Source of the DNA: CAVYXK01 sp963708245
Lineage (GTDB): Bacteria; Pseudomonadota; Alphaproteobacteria; Acetobacterales; Acetobacteraceae
Assembly (NCBI GenBank): GCA_963708245.1
Contig: OY970201.1
Location: 3,968,001 to 4,032,000 of the forward strand
Reading direction: 5' to 3'
Length of the DNA: 64,000 nt
The notes beneath the pieces were generated by a model. That model was not told where the DNA came from. It searched no databases and was given only the letters and a program-made list of their open reading frames with translations. The position numbers and the translations under genes are program-made. Within the stretch, counting starts at the first letter, position 1; each line of letters opens with the position of its first letter. Positions 27,498 to 36,432 of the stretch are shown piece after piece.

Positions 27498-28856
27498 ATG
27501 GCGAGCGACGCAGCGCACTACAGCGGCCATGGCGAGGCCCTGCTCTCACGCGAAGCGGTAGGCGCAGCAGTGGCACTGGCGGGCGCAGCCGCAGTGGCGG
27601 TGCTGGCTCCATCACTCTTCTTCCCACTGCTGGCGGCGCTCGGGGCGGGCGCGGTGGCGCTACTGGCCTTCCGCCACAATGTCGGCGCCTGCGCGGTGTG
27701 GCTGCTGATCACCGGCTGCACCCTGGAGATGTCGCTCGGCGATATACTTGGCCCCGCCGCCTACCAGCCGATCATCGCTGTGGTGAAGGCCACGGGCTTG
27801 GCTCTTGCCGCACTGGCGGTGTTGCGGTTCGGGCCGCGCGCCGACCCATTCAACCCTGGCTTCGCCTTCGTCGCGATGTTCGTCGGCGGCTGGGTGCACG
27901 GGCTTCATCCTGGGCTCACGATGGCCGACAGCTTGCGGTCTCTGGCCGGTTCGGTGGCGCCGTTCGCATTCTCGTTCAGTCGGCTGTCAACGGGCTGGGC
28001 ACGGGCGATCATCCGCATCACCGCTACGATCCCGCTGTTCAGCGTCACCGCCGGCGGCTTATTGGCGATTGCTGGCATTCGGCCGCTGTTCGTCGACTCG
28101 GGCGGAATGCGGCTGGGAGCGCTCAGCCACCCGGCCTTCCTGGCCGGCTTTGCCCTGGCGGCTATGTATGCCTGCCTGATCGAGCTCTATCGCCAGGCCG
28201 GATGGCGCCACGCGCTGCTCATGGCCGCCAATTTCGTGATCCTGGTGCTTACCGGAGCGCGCGCGCCGCTTCTGTATGGCAGCGCGGTCGTCGGGCTGAC
28301 CCTGGCTTTTGTGCCGTCGCCGGCCCTGTCGCGCAGCAGCCGGCTGCTGATGTTGCTGGCCGCCGCCACCGCCGTCCCCATTCTGGCCGGGCTGGCTGAC
28401 AGCCTGACGACGCTCCGCCTGTTCAACGTGGCGGCGCATCAGGCGGACAACTTGAGTGGCCGGGACGAGCTCTGGCCGCCATTCGAACGGGCCGCTGCCG
28501 AGTCGCCCTGGTTCGGCTGGGGCGTCGGGGCCGGCAACACGATCGTTCCGCAAACCAGCGACATCGTCCGGTACATGCATACCTGGGCGGCCCATAACGA
28601 ATATTTGCGGATCGCGGTGGAAGGCGGCCAGCTTGGCCGGGCGCTGCTGATCAGCCTCTTTTCTCTGTGGTGCATTTGCCACGCCCGGCATCTCTGCTGC
28701 ACTGACCGCTGCATCATCCGGCTGGTCTTCCTCGCTTTTGCGTGCCATGCGTTCACCGACAACGTGCTGATCTCCACCTCCGCGTCGGTCCTATTCGCTT
28801 TCGTCTCTGCCGTGTTTGCCCGCGGCCGGTTGGAAGCCGAGGCAACGCGACGATAG
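27498..28856 (+). CDS. O-antigen ligase/polymerase-like membrane protein
   Basis: A 452-residue protein with about 10-12 membrane helices and the Wzy_C/WaaL-type loop: SGRDELWPPFERAAAESPWFGWGVGAG, then HNEYLRIAVEGGQLG, the motif region typical of O-antigen ligase-like proteins. Such enzymes join or polymerise lipid-linked glycans on the periplasmic face. No other polysaccharide genes are adjacent; those at 36-44 kb are 8 kb away. The start at ATG 27498 precedes a charged stretch and the first helix. Confidence 0.8.
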   Translation: MASDAAHYSGHGEALLSREAVGAAVALAGAAAVAVLAPSLFFPLLAALGAGAVALLAFRHNVGACAVWLLITGCTLEMSLGDILGPAAYQPIIAVVKATGLALAALAVLRFGPRADPFNPGFAFVAMFVGGWVHGLHPGLTMADSLRSLAGSVAPFAFSFSRLSTGWARAIIRITATIPLFSVTAGGLLAIAGIRPLFVDSGGMRLGALSHPAFLAGFALAAMYACLIELYRQAGWRHALLMAANFVILVLTGARAPLLYGSAVVGLTLAFVPSPALSRSSRLLMLLAAATAVPILAGLADSLTTLRLFNVAAHQADNLSGRDELWPPFERAAAESPWFGWGVGAGNTIVPQTSDIVRYMHTWAAHNEYLRIAVEGGQLGRALLISLFSLWCICHARHLCCTDRCIIRLVFLAFACHAFTDNVLISTSASVLFAFVSAVFARGRLEAEATRR

Positions 28857-28890
28857 GGAGTGGTTTAGGCACGGCATCCCGGGGTCCTGC

Positions 28891-29853
28891 ATGAGTGCCG
28901 TCCGCCTCCTTCTGTTTCTGCTGATCGCCGCCGCGCCGCTTCCAGCGGCAGCCGCTGGCATAGCCTTCGTGATGAACTCGGACGGTGCCTCGATCAGCCT
29001 GATCGACATGGCCCGCGGCAAGGAGCTGCGGCGCGTCCCGGCGCTGCGGGAGCCGCACCACTGGGCACTGAGCCCCGACGGTGCGTCCCTGATCGTTGGC
29101 GATTCGTCAGGCAACGCGCTGTTGTTTCTCGATCCCGAGACCGGTGCGCTGCAGCGCCGGGTAGTGGTGGCGGATCCGTATCAGCTCGGCTTCAGCCCGG
29201 ACGGCCGGTTCCTGGTGGTGAATGGCCTCGCCCGCAACCAGATCGACGTGTACAGTGCCGGCGACTACAAGCTGGTGAAGCGGTTCCCGATTCGCTCGAT
29301 GCCGAGTCACTTGGCGTTCGCCCCCGATTCCGGACGGGTGTTCGTCAGCCTGCAAGGCACCAACCGGCTGGTGGCGATCGACCTACGGACGATGCAGATG
29401 CTGTGGGACAAGCCGGTCGGCAATACGCCGGCGGGCGTGCTATGGCATGATGGAAAGCTGTTGGTCGCCGATATGGGCGCCGATTACCTCGCGGAGGTCG
29501 ATCCGGCGGACGGACGCGTGCTGGGCCACGTCGTCACCGGCAAAGGCGCGCACAACTTGTTTCAGTCGCCGGACGGGAAGACGATCTGGGTCAACAACCG
29601 CGTGGCCGGTACCATCACCGTGTTGGACGCACATAGCCTGCAACCGATGCGCACCTACCCCATCGCCGGAGGCCCGGACGACTTGGCTTTTGCGCCGGAC
29701 GGCAAGGTCTGGGTCACCCGTCGCTTCGCCGAATCCGTTGCGGTGCTCGATCCGGTCAGCGGGCAGGTCAGAACGATCGATGTCGGTCGCTCGCCGCATG
29801 GGATTTTCCTGAACCCGAAGGCGCCGACGCCGGCCAACCTTGCGGCGCGATGA
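28891..29853 (+). CDS. periplasmic YVTN/YncE-like beta-propeller protein
   Basis: A 320-residue protein with a Sec signal peptide (AVRLLLFLLIAAAPLPAAAAG) and repeated propeller blades (LSPDGASLIVGDSSGNAL, FSPDGRFLVVNGLARNQI, FAPDSGRVFVSLQGTNRL, FAPDGKVWVTRRFAESV). YVTN propellers bind ligands or metals in the periplasm; no enzyme residues are recognised. ATG 28891 is chosen because it starts the signal peptide, although an in-frame start exists at 28816. It stops 6 bp before the hydroxylase gene, which suggests co-transcription. Confidence 0.8.
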   Translation: MSAVRLLLFLLIAAAPLPAAAAGIAFVMNSDGASISLIDMARGKELRRVPALREPHHWALSPDGASLIVGDSSGNALLFLDPETGALQRRVVVADPYQLGFSPDGRFLVVNGLARNQIDVYSAGDYKLVKRFPIRSMPSHLAFAPDSGRVFVSLQGTNRLVAIDLRTMQMLWDKPVGNTPAGVLWHDGKLLVADMGADYLAEVDPADGRVLGHVVTGKGAHNLFQSPDGKTIWVNNRVAGTITVLDAHSLQPMRTYPIAGGPDDLAFAPDGKVWVTRRFAESVAVLDPVSGQVRTIDVGRSPHGIFLNPKAPTPANLAAR

Positions 29854-29859
29854 GCCAGT

Positions 29860-30876
29860 ATGCGTGATCCCTTCGACCTCGCGGCGGGCTGGTTGCAGGA
29901 GCATGCGTTGCTGCCGTTGCTGTACCACCTCGGCTGGATGCGCTGGGAGGACATGTCGTACGGCTGGGCACTCTTCGCCGTGTATGGCGCCCTGCAGGTC
30001 GCGGTGATGTACGCGGTCTGCGTACCGCTCGAACGCTGGCGGCCGGTGGAACGCTGGCCGGATCACAAGGCGGTCAGTGTCGATGTGCTCTACACGGTGA
30101 TTTCGCGCGTTGGCATCCTGCCGCTGTTCACCTTCGTGCTGTTCTATCAGGCGCAGGTGACACTGAACGGATGGTTGGCCGAGCACGGCTGGGTTCCGCC
30201 CATGCTGGAGCTGCTGTTTCCGCCGCTTCTCGGCCATCCGGTGGTTACCTTCGTGCTGTATGCGATCATCCTGGACGCCGCGGATTATTGGCGGCACCGG
30301 ATCTCGCACCGGCTCGGCTGGTGGTGGGCATTGCATTCGCTGCACCATGCGCAGCGGCAGATGACGTTCTGGTCGGACGATCGCAACCATCTGGTGGACG
30401 ACCTGATCGGCGCGGTCTGGTTCGCCGCGATCGCCTTGCTCATCGGCGTGCCGCCGCTGCAGTTCCCGTTGCTGGTCCTGGTGCTGCGCTTCATCGAAAG
30501 CCTGTCGCACGCCAATGTCCGCCTGTCCTATGGTTGGTTGGGCGAGCGACTAATTGTCTCGCCGCGGTTCCACCGCGCGCATCACGGGGTGCTGTCGGCC
30601 GGGCAGCGGAGCTGCAACTATGGCGCGGTGCTGCCGTGGTGGGACATGCTGTTCGACACGGCCGATTTCTCGCGTGACTACGTCCGTACCGGTGATCCGA
30701 GCGGGGAGGAGGCGCTGGCGAGCGGCAGCTATCTACGCCAGCAGTGGGCAGGGGCCCGACGTTTCGCTGCCGCAGTGGTGGGGCGTGGCCCCAATTCCGC
30801 TCTCCCGCGCTTCGCGGGAGAGAGCCTGCCCCCAGCCCCCGACCCGGGGGTCACCGCGCCTCAGCGGGGCGGGTGA
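29860..30876 (+). CDS. fatty-acid hydroxylase / sterol desaturase family membrane enzyme
   Basis: A 338-residue di-iron membrane enzyme with four or five helices and the histidine clusters WRHRISH, HSLHHAQ and FHRAHHG, with a further HANVR. Members hydroxylate or desaturate lipids using O2. The catalytic core ends near residue 290; the last 35 residues are encoded by a dispersed palindromic repeat (30800-30882), so the natural C-terminus was probably replaced when that repeat inserted. ATG 29860 follows the propeller stop by 6 bp. Confidence 0.85.
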   Translation: MRDPFDLAAGWLQEHALLPLLYHLGWMRWEDMSYGWALFAVYGALQVAVMYAVCVPLERWRPVERWPDHKAVSVDVLYTVISRVGILPLFTFVLFYQAQVTLNGWLAEHGWVPPMLELLFPPLLGHPVVTFVLYAIILDAADYWRHRISHRLGWWWALHSLHHAQRQMTFWSDDRNHLVDDLIGAVWFAAIALLIGVPPLQFPLLVLVLRFIESLSHANVRLSYGWLGERLIVSPRFHRAHHGVLSAGQRSCNYGAVLPWWDMLFDTADFSRDYVRTGDPSGEEALASGSYLRQQWAGARRFAAAVVGRGPNSALPRFAGESLPPAPDPGVTAPQRGG

Positions 30877-30882
30877 GGGCTG
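30800..30882. repeat. palindromic repeat, copy A
   Basis: A near-perfect palindrome of CTCTCCCGCG with CGCGGGAGAG (30800-30822), followed by a C-rich stretch and the tail GCGGGTGAGGG, which is shared with copy B at 32887-32940. This layout is typical of dispersed intergenic palindromes in GC-rich proteobacteria. Here it supplies the end of the hydroxylase frame. Confidence 0.7.
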
Positions 30883-30988
30883 CGCCCTTGCGGCCTCCAT
30901 GGGCGGGAGACTGCTTCGTCGCTGCGCTCCTTGCAATGACTATTGGGCATGCCTGCTTTACGTCCCAAGCGCTATGGTCTTGCGCACG

Positions 30989-32680
30989 TTAGCCACGCGG
31001 CGGGAGCGCCGCGGGATACACTTCTTGCGCGACTGCCTCCGACACCAGCCCATCCTGCACGTCCCGCGCCACCAGCGCCGGATCGCGCGCCGCTGGATCG
31101 CCCATCCCTCCGCCACCCGGCAGCTCCAGGATCAGCCGGTCGCCATCCGGGATGATCTGAAACCCCTTCGTCCGCAGCCGCTTGCCCGATTTCAGCCGCA
31201 CCACGCCGGGTGCGCCCGCTAGCCCGCCGTCCCGGCCCTTCGACGCGTGCGCCACGCGGTCGAACGTCGCGTTCACCGCGAATTCCAGATCGCCCTTAGT
31301 GCCGATCTCCATGATCTGCCCCGCCCCGCCGCGGGTGCGTCCGGCGCCGCCCGAATCCGGCCGCAGCTCCTTGCGCCAGAAAATAACCGGAGCAACATTC
31401 TCGGTCGCTTCCACCGGCATCGTGCGCACGCCAGAGGGGAAAGCCGTCGCATTCAAACCATCCGACGACGGCCGCGCGCCCGTGCCGCCGGAGTTGAACG
31501 TAATGATCTCGAAATCCGCCACCACCGACCGGTTGCCGCGAGCCTGCCCGGATACCGACGACCCTCCACGCAGGGGCGGATTCCACAAAGAGGAAGCACC
31601 TTCGGCGGTCACCCGCTCCGGTACGGCCTGATAGAGACAGCCCATCATCAGGTCGGGCAGCAGATGGCCGATCACGTGGCGCACCGAAACAGGGTACGGC
31701 CGTGGCGCGTTCAGGATGCAGCCCTCGGGTATTTTCATCCGGAACGGCGACAGGCTGGCCCAGTTGTTTGGGATCTCCGGCGCCACCACGCACTTGATGC
31801 CGAAGCAGGAATAAGCGCGGCAATAGGCCGGCGGCACGTTGATGCCGCGGTTCGACAGGCCGGAGGTGCCGGCGTAATCCACCTCGATCGCATCCTCCAT
31901 TATGGTCATGGCGGCCGAAAGCCGGATCGGCTCGTCATATCCGTCCGACCAGACCTCGCCGCGATACGTGCCTTTCGGCAACCGCGCGATCTCCGCCAGC
32001 GTGGCGCGCAACGAGCTATCGAAAATAAACTCGGCGAGCGGCTCGAGACTGTCCATCCCGAACTCGTCCATCATCTCGACCAACCGCTTCGCTCCGGCGT
32101 CGTTGCAAGCGCACAGCGAATACACGTCGCCCTCCAGCTCCACGGGCAGGCGGGAGCCGGCGCGGATGAAGTCGAAGAAAGTCTCGTTCGCCCGCCCCTG
32201 GTCGAAGCACTTTATGATGGGGATGTAGATCCCCTCCTCGAACACCGAGCGGCCCTCCGGCCCCATGCCCAGCCCGCCCACGTCGATCACGTGCGCGGTG
32301 TTGGCGAATAGGCCGACGATCCGTCCCTGGCGGAAGGCGGGGGTGACCACCGTCAGGTCGTGCAGATGCCCGGTCCCCAGCCAGGGATCGTTGGTGATGT
32401 AGTGATCGCCCTCACGCATCGTGTCCGCGGGGAATTTTTTCAGGAAATGCCCGACGCTCTCGGCCATGGAATTGACATGGCCCGGCGTGCCGGTGACCGC
32501 CTGGGCCATCATACGCCCGTGGAGGTCGAAGATGCCGGCGGACAGGTCGCCCGCCTCGCGCACGGTGGTCGAGAAGGCGGTGCGGATCATGGTCTGCGCC
32601 TGCTCTTCCACCACCGCGATCAGGCGATTCCACATCACCTGGCGCTGGATCTGCGCAAGCGCATTGGTTTCCGTCGACAC
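30989..32680 (-). CDS. hyuB: hydantoinase B / 5-oxoprolinase subunit
   Basis: A 563-residue HyuB protein of the ATP-dependent hydantoinase/oxoprolinase family, which with HyuA opens cyclic amides such as N-methylhydantoin or 5-oxoproline. Family blocks are clear: DLSAGIFDLHGRMMAQAVTG, TNDPWLGTGHLHDLTVVTP, HVIDVGGLG, GGTGARPSSDGLNATAF, and the Gly-rich end LELPGGGGMGDP. GTG 32680 shares one base with the stop of hyuA (TAGTG), so translation is coupled. Full length and intact. Confidence 0.92.
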   Translation of the reverse strand: MSTETNALAQIQRQVMWNRLIAVVEEQAQTMIRTAFSTTVREAGDLSAGIFDLHGRMMAQAVTGTPGHVNSMAESVGHFLKKFPADTMREGDHYITNDPWLGTGHLHDLTVVTPAFRQGRIVGLFANTAHVIDVGGLGMGPEGRSVFEEGIYIPIIKCFDQGRANETFFDFIRAGSRLPVELEGDVYSLCACNDAGAKRLVEMMDEFGMDSLEPLAEFIFDSSLRATLAEIARLPKGTYRGEVWSDGYDEPIRLSAAMTIMEDAIEVDYAGTSGLSNRGINVPPAYCRAYSCFGIKCVVAPEIPNNWASLSPFRMKIPEGCILNAPRPYPVSVRHVIGHLLPDLMMGCLYQAVPERVTAEGASSLWNPPLRGGSSVSGQARGNRSVVADFEIITFNSGGTGARPSSDGLNATAFPSGVRTMPVEATENVAPVIFWRKELRPDSGGAGRTRGGAGQIMEIGTKGDLEFAVNATFDRVAHASKGRDGGLAGAPGVVRLKSGKRLRTKGFQIIPDGDRLILELPGGGGMGDPAARDPALVARDVQDGLVSEAVAQEVYPAALPPRG

Positions 32681-34794
32681 TACGATGCCTCCCGCACCAG
32701 CTCGATATACCCGAATCCATTGACGCTCGCCGTCCAGCCAGAACCGACCAGCGTGGAGGTCTCGTCCTCGGCGATCACCGCCGGCCCATCAATGCGGACC
32801 TCGCACGGCAGCGATGCACGGTCGTACACCGCCCAATCCGAAACTTGTCCGGTAACGGTGTCCCGCACCGCCTGACTGCGTCTCTTCACCTCTCCCGCGT
32901 TGCGGGAGAGGTCGTCGCGCGAAGCGCGGCGGGTGAGGGTGCTGGCATTGATGTGTTCCTCGCTGACCGTCGTCACCTGCACGGCAAAGCTCATGATCTC
33001 GACATCCGAGCCAGGCACCGGGCGGTCATAAAACCGCGTGTACTCCGCATCGTACGCCGCCCGGATCGCCGCCACGTCATCCTCGTGCAGCGCGCGAGCC
33101 GGCACCGGCACTGGGATCTCATGCCCCTGCCCGACATACCGCATATAAGCGAGCCGGCTCTCCGTCGTCGGCGCGCCGAAGCTGCCCTGCGCCACAACGT
33201 CCGCCGCCTCGTCCGACATCGCCGCCAGTAGCGCGTTCACCGCTGCCACGTCGAAGCTGGAGAAGCGCTGATACAGGCTACGCACAACCTCATAGCCGAC
33301 CGGCGCGCGCAAGAAGCCGATCGCGCTGCCCACGCCGGCGCCGGACGGGACCAGCACCCGCGTGATTCCCAGCTTCTCTGCAACCCGGCACGCATGCACC
33401 GGGCCGCCGCCACCGAACGCTATCAGTGTGCGCCCCTCATAGGTCTTGCCGGACTCGATCGCGTGCACGCGCGCCGCGTTCGCCATATTCTCGTCGACCA
33501 TCTCGATGACGCCAAGCGCGGCCATCTCCGGCGACAAACCGAGCCGCCCGGCCACCTCCGTGGCCATCGCATCGCGCGCCGCCTCGCCATCAAGCTGCAT
33601 CGTCCCGCCGGCAAACCGCGTCGGGTCGTAGCGTCCTAGCAGCAGGTTCGCGTCGGTCACCGCCGGCGACCGTCCGCCGCGCCCGTAGCAGGCCGGCCCC
33701 GGATCGGCGCCGGCGCTTTCCGGCCCGACCGCGATCCTCCCCATCGTATCGACATGCGCCAGACTGCCGCCGCCAGCGCCGATCTCCACCATCTCGATCA
33801 CCGGTATCCGCAGCGGGAGACCGGAGCCCTTCTGGAACCGCCCGACCCGGGCGATCTCGAAGCTGCGCGCAGTCTGCGGCCGACCGTCGTCGATCAGGCA
33901 GATTTTCGCCGTGGTGCCGCCCATGTCGAACGACAGCACTCTCGGCAGACCGAATTGCCGCGCGAGATGCGCCGAGAAGATCGCGCCGCCCGCCGGCCCG
34001 CTTTCCACCAGCCGGATCGGGAAGCGGCACGCGGTCTCGATCGTGGTCAGCCCGCCGCCCGACAGCATCAGGAAGATCGGCGCCTCGGTGCCGATCGCCC
34101 GCATCTCCGTTTCGAGCTGACGCAGATACCGCGCCATCAGCGGCTGCACGAAGGCATTGGCGACGGTGGTCGAGAAGCGTTCCCACTCGCGCATCTCCGG
34201 CGACACGTCGCTGGATAGCGAGACCGGCAGGCCGGGCAGTTCCTCCGTCAGCATCTGCAGCGCGAGATGCTCGTGCACCGGATTGACGAACGCGTGCAGG
34301 AAGCCGACCGCGATACTTTCGACCCGCTCGCGTTCCAGGACGGGGATCAGGGCACGCAGCGCCGCCTCGTCGAGCGGGCGCAGCACGTTGCCCTCGTTGT
34401 CCAGCCGCTCGGGCACCGGCAGCCGCAGATAGCGCGGCACCAACGGTTCCGGCAGCACGATATTGAGGTTGTACTGATCGTAACGGCTTTCGTTGCCCAT
34501 CGCCAGCACGTCGCGGAACCCTTCTGTGGTCAGCAGCGCGGTCCGCGCCCCCTTGCGCTCGATCACCGCGTTAGTGGCGAGCGTGGTGCCGTGGATCACA
34601 ATCGCCACGTCGGCCGGCGCCAGTCCGGCGGCGGCCAGCACGGTTCGCACTCCCGCCATCACGCCCTGTTCTGGCGCGGCGGGTGTGGTCAGGACCTTCG
34701 TGGTGAAGCGCCGTTCGCCGTGTTCAAGTGCAAGGTCGGTAAAAGTCCCGCCGATATCCACGGCGAGGCGGGCGGCTGGCGGGGCATCGGGCAT
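32680..34794 (-). CDS. hyuA: hydantoinase A / 5-oxoprolinase subunit
   Basis: A 704-residue HyuA with the sugar-kinase-like ATPase fold: phosphate-1 motif AVDIGGTFTDLALE, IIHGTTLATNAVIERKG-type segment, FDMGGTTAKICLI (phosphate 2) and GGGGPVHACRVAEKLG. It works with HyuB, encoded immediately downstream. Residues about 619-636 are encoded by a palindromic repeat (32887-32940) inserted in frame between two conserved stretches, so the protein is slightly longer than usual in that region. No regulator is adjacent. Intact. Confidence 0.92.
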   Translation of the reverse strand: MPDAPPAARLAVDIGGTFTDLALEHGERRFTTKVLTTPAAPEQGVMAGVRTVLAAAGLAPADVAIVIHGTTLATNAVIERKGARTALLTTEGFRDVLAMGNESRYDQYNLNIVLPEPLVPRYLRLPVPERLDNEGNVLRPLDEAALRALIPVLERERVESIAVGFLHAFVNPVHEHLALQMLTEELPGLPVSLSSDVSPEMREWERFSTTVANAFVQPLMARYLRQLETEMRAIGTEAPIFLMLSGGGLTTIETACRFPIRLVESGPAGGAIFSAHLARQFGLPRVLSFDMGGTTAKICLIDDGRPQTARSFEIARVGRFQKGSGLPLRIPVIEMVEIGAGGGSLAHVDTMGRIAVGPESAGADPGPACYGRGGRSPAVTDANLLLGRYDPTRFAGGTMQLDGEAARDAMATEVAGRLGLSPEMAALGVIEMVDENMANAARVHAIESGKTYEGRTLIAFGGGGPVHACRVAEKLGITRVLVPSGAGVGSAIGFLRAPVGYEVVRSLYQRFSSFDVAAVNALLAAMSDEAADVVAQGSFGAPTTESRLAYMRYVGQGHEIPVPVPARALHEDDVAAIRAAYDAEYTRFYDRPVPGSDVEIMSFAVQVTTVSEEHINASTLTRRASRDDLSRNAGEVKRRSQAVRDTVTGQVSDWAVYDRASLPCEVRIDGPAVIAEDETSTLVGSGWTASVNGFGYIELVREAS
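32887..32940. repeat. palindromic repeat, copy B, in frame inside hyuA
   Basis: CACCTCTCCCGCG/CGGGAGAGG palindrome followed by GCGCGAAGCGCG and GCGGGTGAGGG, matching copy A at 30800 in both the palindrome core and the tail. It is 54 bp long (18 codons), which keeps the hyuA frame open. Confidence 0.75.
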
Positions 34795-34924
34795 CGGCGC
34801 GCTGTTACCTGATTGCGGGGAGCGGGCCAGTCATACAGCCCTACCGCGGGGTGGCAAGGCGCGCGCGACGCTGGATAGGGGCGGATATTGGTGGCCAGCC
34901 TCACGCGCCGCGTCTTCGGTGCAT

Positions 34925-35268
34925 TCACGCGGCCTTCAGCAGGAAATCCACGTGCACCGTGTCATAGGGAAAAACCGCTCTTCCGTCTTCGGTCTTATCG
35001 AGTACACTAGCAAGAATGAGCGCCCGCACGTCGCCATGGACCGCTTTGATATCGCGGTCCACGCGGCGCGCGATCTCGCGGATCGACAGCGGGCCTTGTC
35101 CGCACATTGCTTTAAGAATGTCCCAGCGCTTCGCCGTGAGGACCTTCCACAGCAACTCCGGGGTCGCGAAGTCAATCCGAGCAGCCGTTTCCGCCTTTCC
35201 CGTCTTCCCGGCGGAAATTCTCCAGCGACTCGTCTAGGCTGCGAAACGCCGAGAATGATCGTCTTCAT
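34925..35268 (-). pseudogene. winged-helix DNA-binding protein (HVO_A0114-like), frameshifted
   Basis: An intact 76-codon C-terminal part (LLWKVLTAKRWDILKAM, LSIREIARRVDRDIKAVHGDV, VFPYDTVHVDF) is a winged-helix protein of the HVO_A0114-type/antitoxin-like group. The expected N-terminus (ATG 35268, KTIILGVS) lies in another frame, and the middle piece (SLDESLENFRR) in a third, so two small indels separate them near 35230-35245 and 35195-35215. The gene is probably dead, though the C-terminal piece could be expressed alone. No toxin partner is visible beside it. Confidence 0.6.
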
Positions 35269-35309
35269 GTCAAGTACTCGCAAACTGGCAGTTCATTCCT
35301 GCGTCGGCG

Positions 35310-35612
35310 TCACCGTGATGGCGGCACCGGCGCCGGCGTGGCGTCTTCGGGCGCGTACAGCTTGACGTAGTTGCGCGACAGGATGTGGTACAGCCCCTCG
35401 GGGCAGATCAGCCGCGATGCACCGGTCGCGATCAAGGAACTCGCCATCAGCGGTACCATCATGTTGTGGTCCGCCGTCATCTCGGCAACGATCGCGAAGG
35501 CGGTGATCGGCGCCTGCACCACGCCGGAGAAATACCCCACCATCCCCAGCAGCACGACAGCGCCGACCGGCACGCCCGGGAAGACCCGCGCTAGTGCAGC
35601 GAATTCGCACGG
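35310..35612 (-). pseudogene. ClC-type chloride channel, C-terminal remnant
   Basis: About 95 residues match the end of a ClC channel/antiporter: FPGVPVGAVVLLGMVGYFSGVVQAP, ITAFAIVAEMTADHNMMVPLMA and SLIATGASRLICPEGLYHIL. The preceding 300 or more residues that should form the pore are absent; upstream lies an unrelated small gene ending at 35617. The remnant therefore marks a deletion or insertion boundary near 35612. It cannot conduct ions by itself. Confidence 0.7.
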
Positions 35613-35616
35613 CACC

Positions 35617-35898
35617 CTACCCAGCAAACACCGGTATCAATGTGTGCAGTGCAAGCAGAACCAGAAAGATGATCACTACGGCGCGCAGTACGCCGCCGAA
35701 CAACCGCAGCGCCACCGCGATCAGCACGACCGCCACGGCGATCAGGATGATGGTCTGGATCGGCGGGGCGACGCCCAGCCCCGCAAGCTGGCCGCGCAGC
35801 CACACCTCAACTGCGGCCAGCGCGCTCAAGACCAAATCGACCAAGCTTTTGATCAGGGCCAATAGTTTGGTGATCGCTTGATCAACTCGTTCCATCAT
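35617..35898 (-). CDS. small membrane protein with two predicted helices
   Basis: A 93-residue protein. An amphipathic N-terminus (VDQAITKLLALIKSLVDLVLSALAAVEVWL) is followed by two hydrophobic segments (IQTIILIAVAVVLIAVAL and VLRAVVIIFLVLLALHTLIP). No family is recognised. It lies between the ClC remnant and the tRNA fragment and overlaps by 4 nt the frame that reads through that fragment. Composition and intact frame favour a real gene. Confidence 0.5.
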   Translation of the reverse strand: MMERVDQAITKLLALIKSLVDLVLSALAAVEVWLRGQLAGLGVAPPIQTIILIAVAVVLIAVALRLFGGVLRAVVIIFLVLLALHTLIPVFAG

Positions 35899-36377
35899 CC
35901 GCTCCTTTCGCCAGCATGGTCCCGGGGCGCCACCGGCCGGGGCAAGCCGAAGGAGCGGAACTGCCGTGGCAAGACGAGGACGCCGTACCGGAGAAGACTG
36001 GAGGTCCGGGGCGGAATCGAACCGCCATACGCGGATTGAGTATCAGGTGAAGCGTATCCGCATTGCACCAACAATTGCCCGATCCGCCGCTTGCGCTCCT
36101 CGCTCGTCAGCCGCTCAGATGCCGGTGCGACAGGAGCAACAGCGATCGCTGATAACCGTGGCTGCGTGTAAGGCAGCAGCTCGCAGGCAGGGCGGTACTG
36201 CAGCTCGTCCACCTCCTGCCTCTGCATTCGGCGCTCAATCACCTGAAACGGCGTCAGATCGGCCGTCGCGATCTGAGCCAGGGCCCGATCCTTGACCGCG
36301 CGCATGTCAGCCGCGCGCTGCCCATTGCGAGTACCACGCGGCCGGCCAGCGCCAGGACGTGCACCACCAAGCGCCAT
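35895..36377 (-). pseudogene. GAGRP-type phage (terminase small subunit-like) gene fused to a tRNA scar
   Basis: The first 110 residues (GGARPGAGRPRGTRNGQRAADM, TPFQVIERRM, PRLSAIAVAP, EERKRRIGQLL) match small phage or prophage proteins that begin with the GARPGAGRP motif and are often terminase small subunits. From about residue 113 the frame reads through a tRNA 3' fragment (35999-36037) and then through non-coding DNA, so the natural C-terminus is lost. It reads as a prophage remnant ending at an attachment-site scar. Confidence 0.55.
35999..36037 (-). tRNA. tRNA-Cys 3' fragment, probable attachment-site remnant
   Basis: On the minus strand this reads AATCCGCG, the T-arm GGCGGTTCGATTCCGCC, the acceptor half CCGGACC, discriminator T and CCA. 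The U73 discriminator and the AATCCGCG anticodon-stem side fit tRNA-Cys. The 5' half (a GGTCCGG acceptor and D-arm) is absent, so this is not a working tRNA. Integrases often leave such 3' copies at the far end of an island. Confidence 0.7.
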
Positions 36378-36432
36378 TGAATTACTGATACGAATTGATT
36401 TCCCCAGCGGCGAATTTCAAGCGGCAAGCCTG

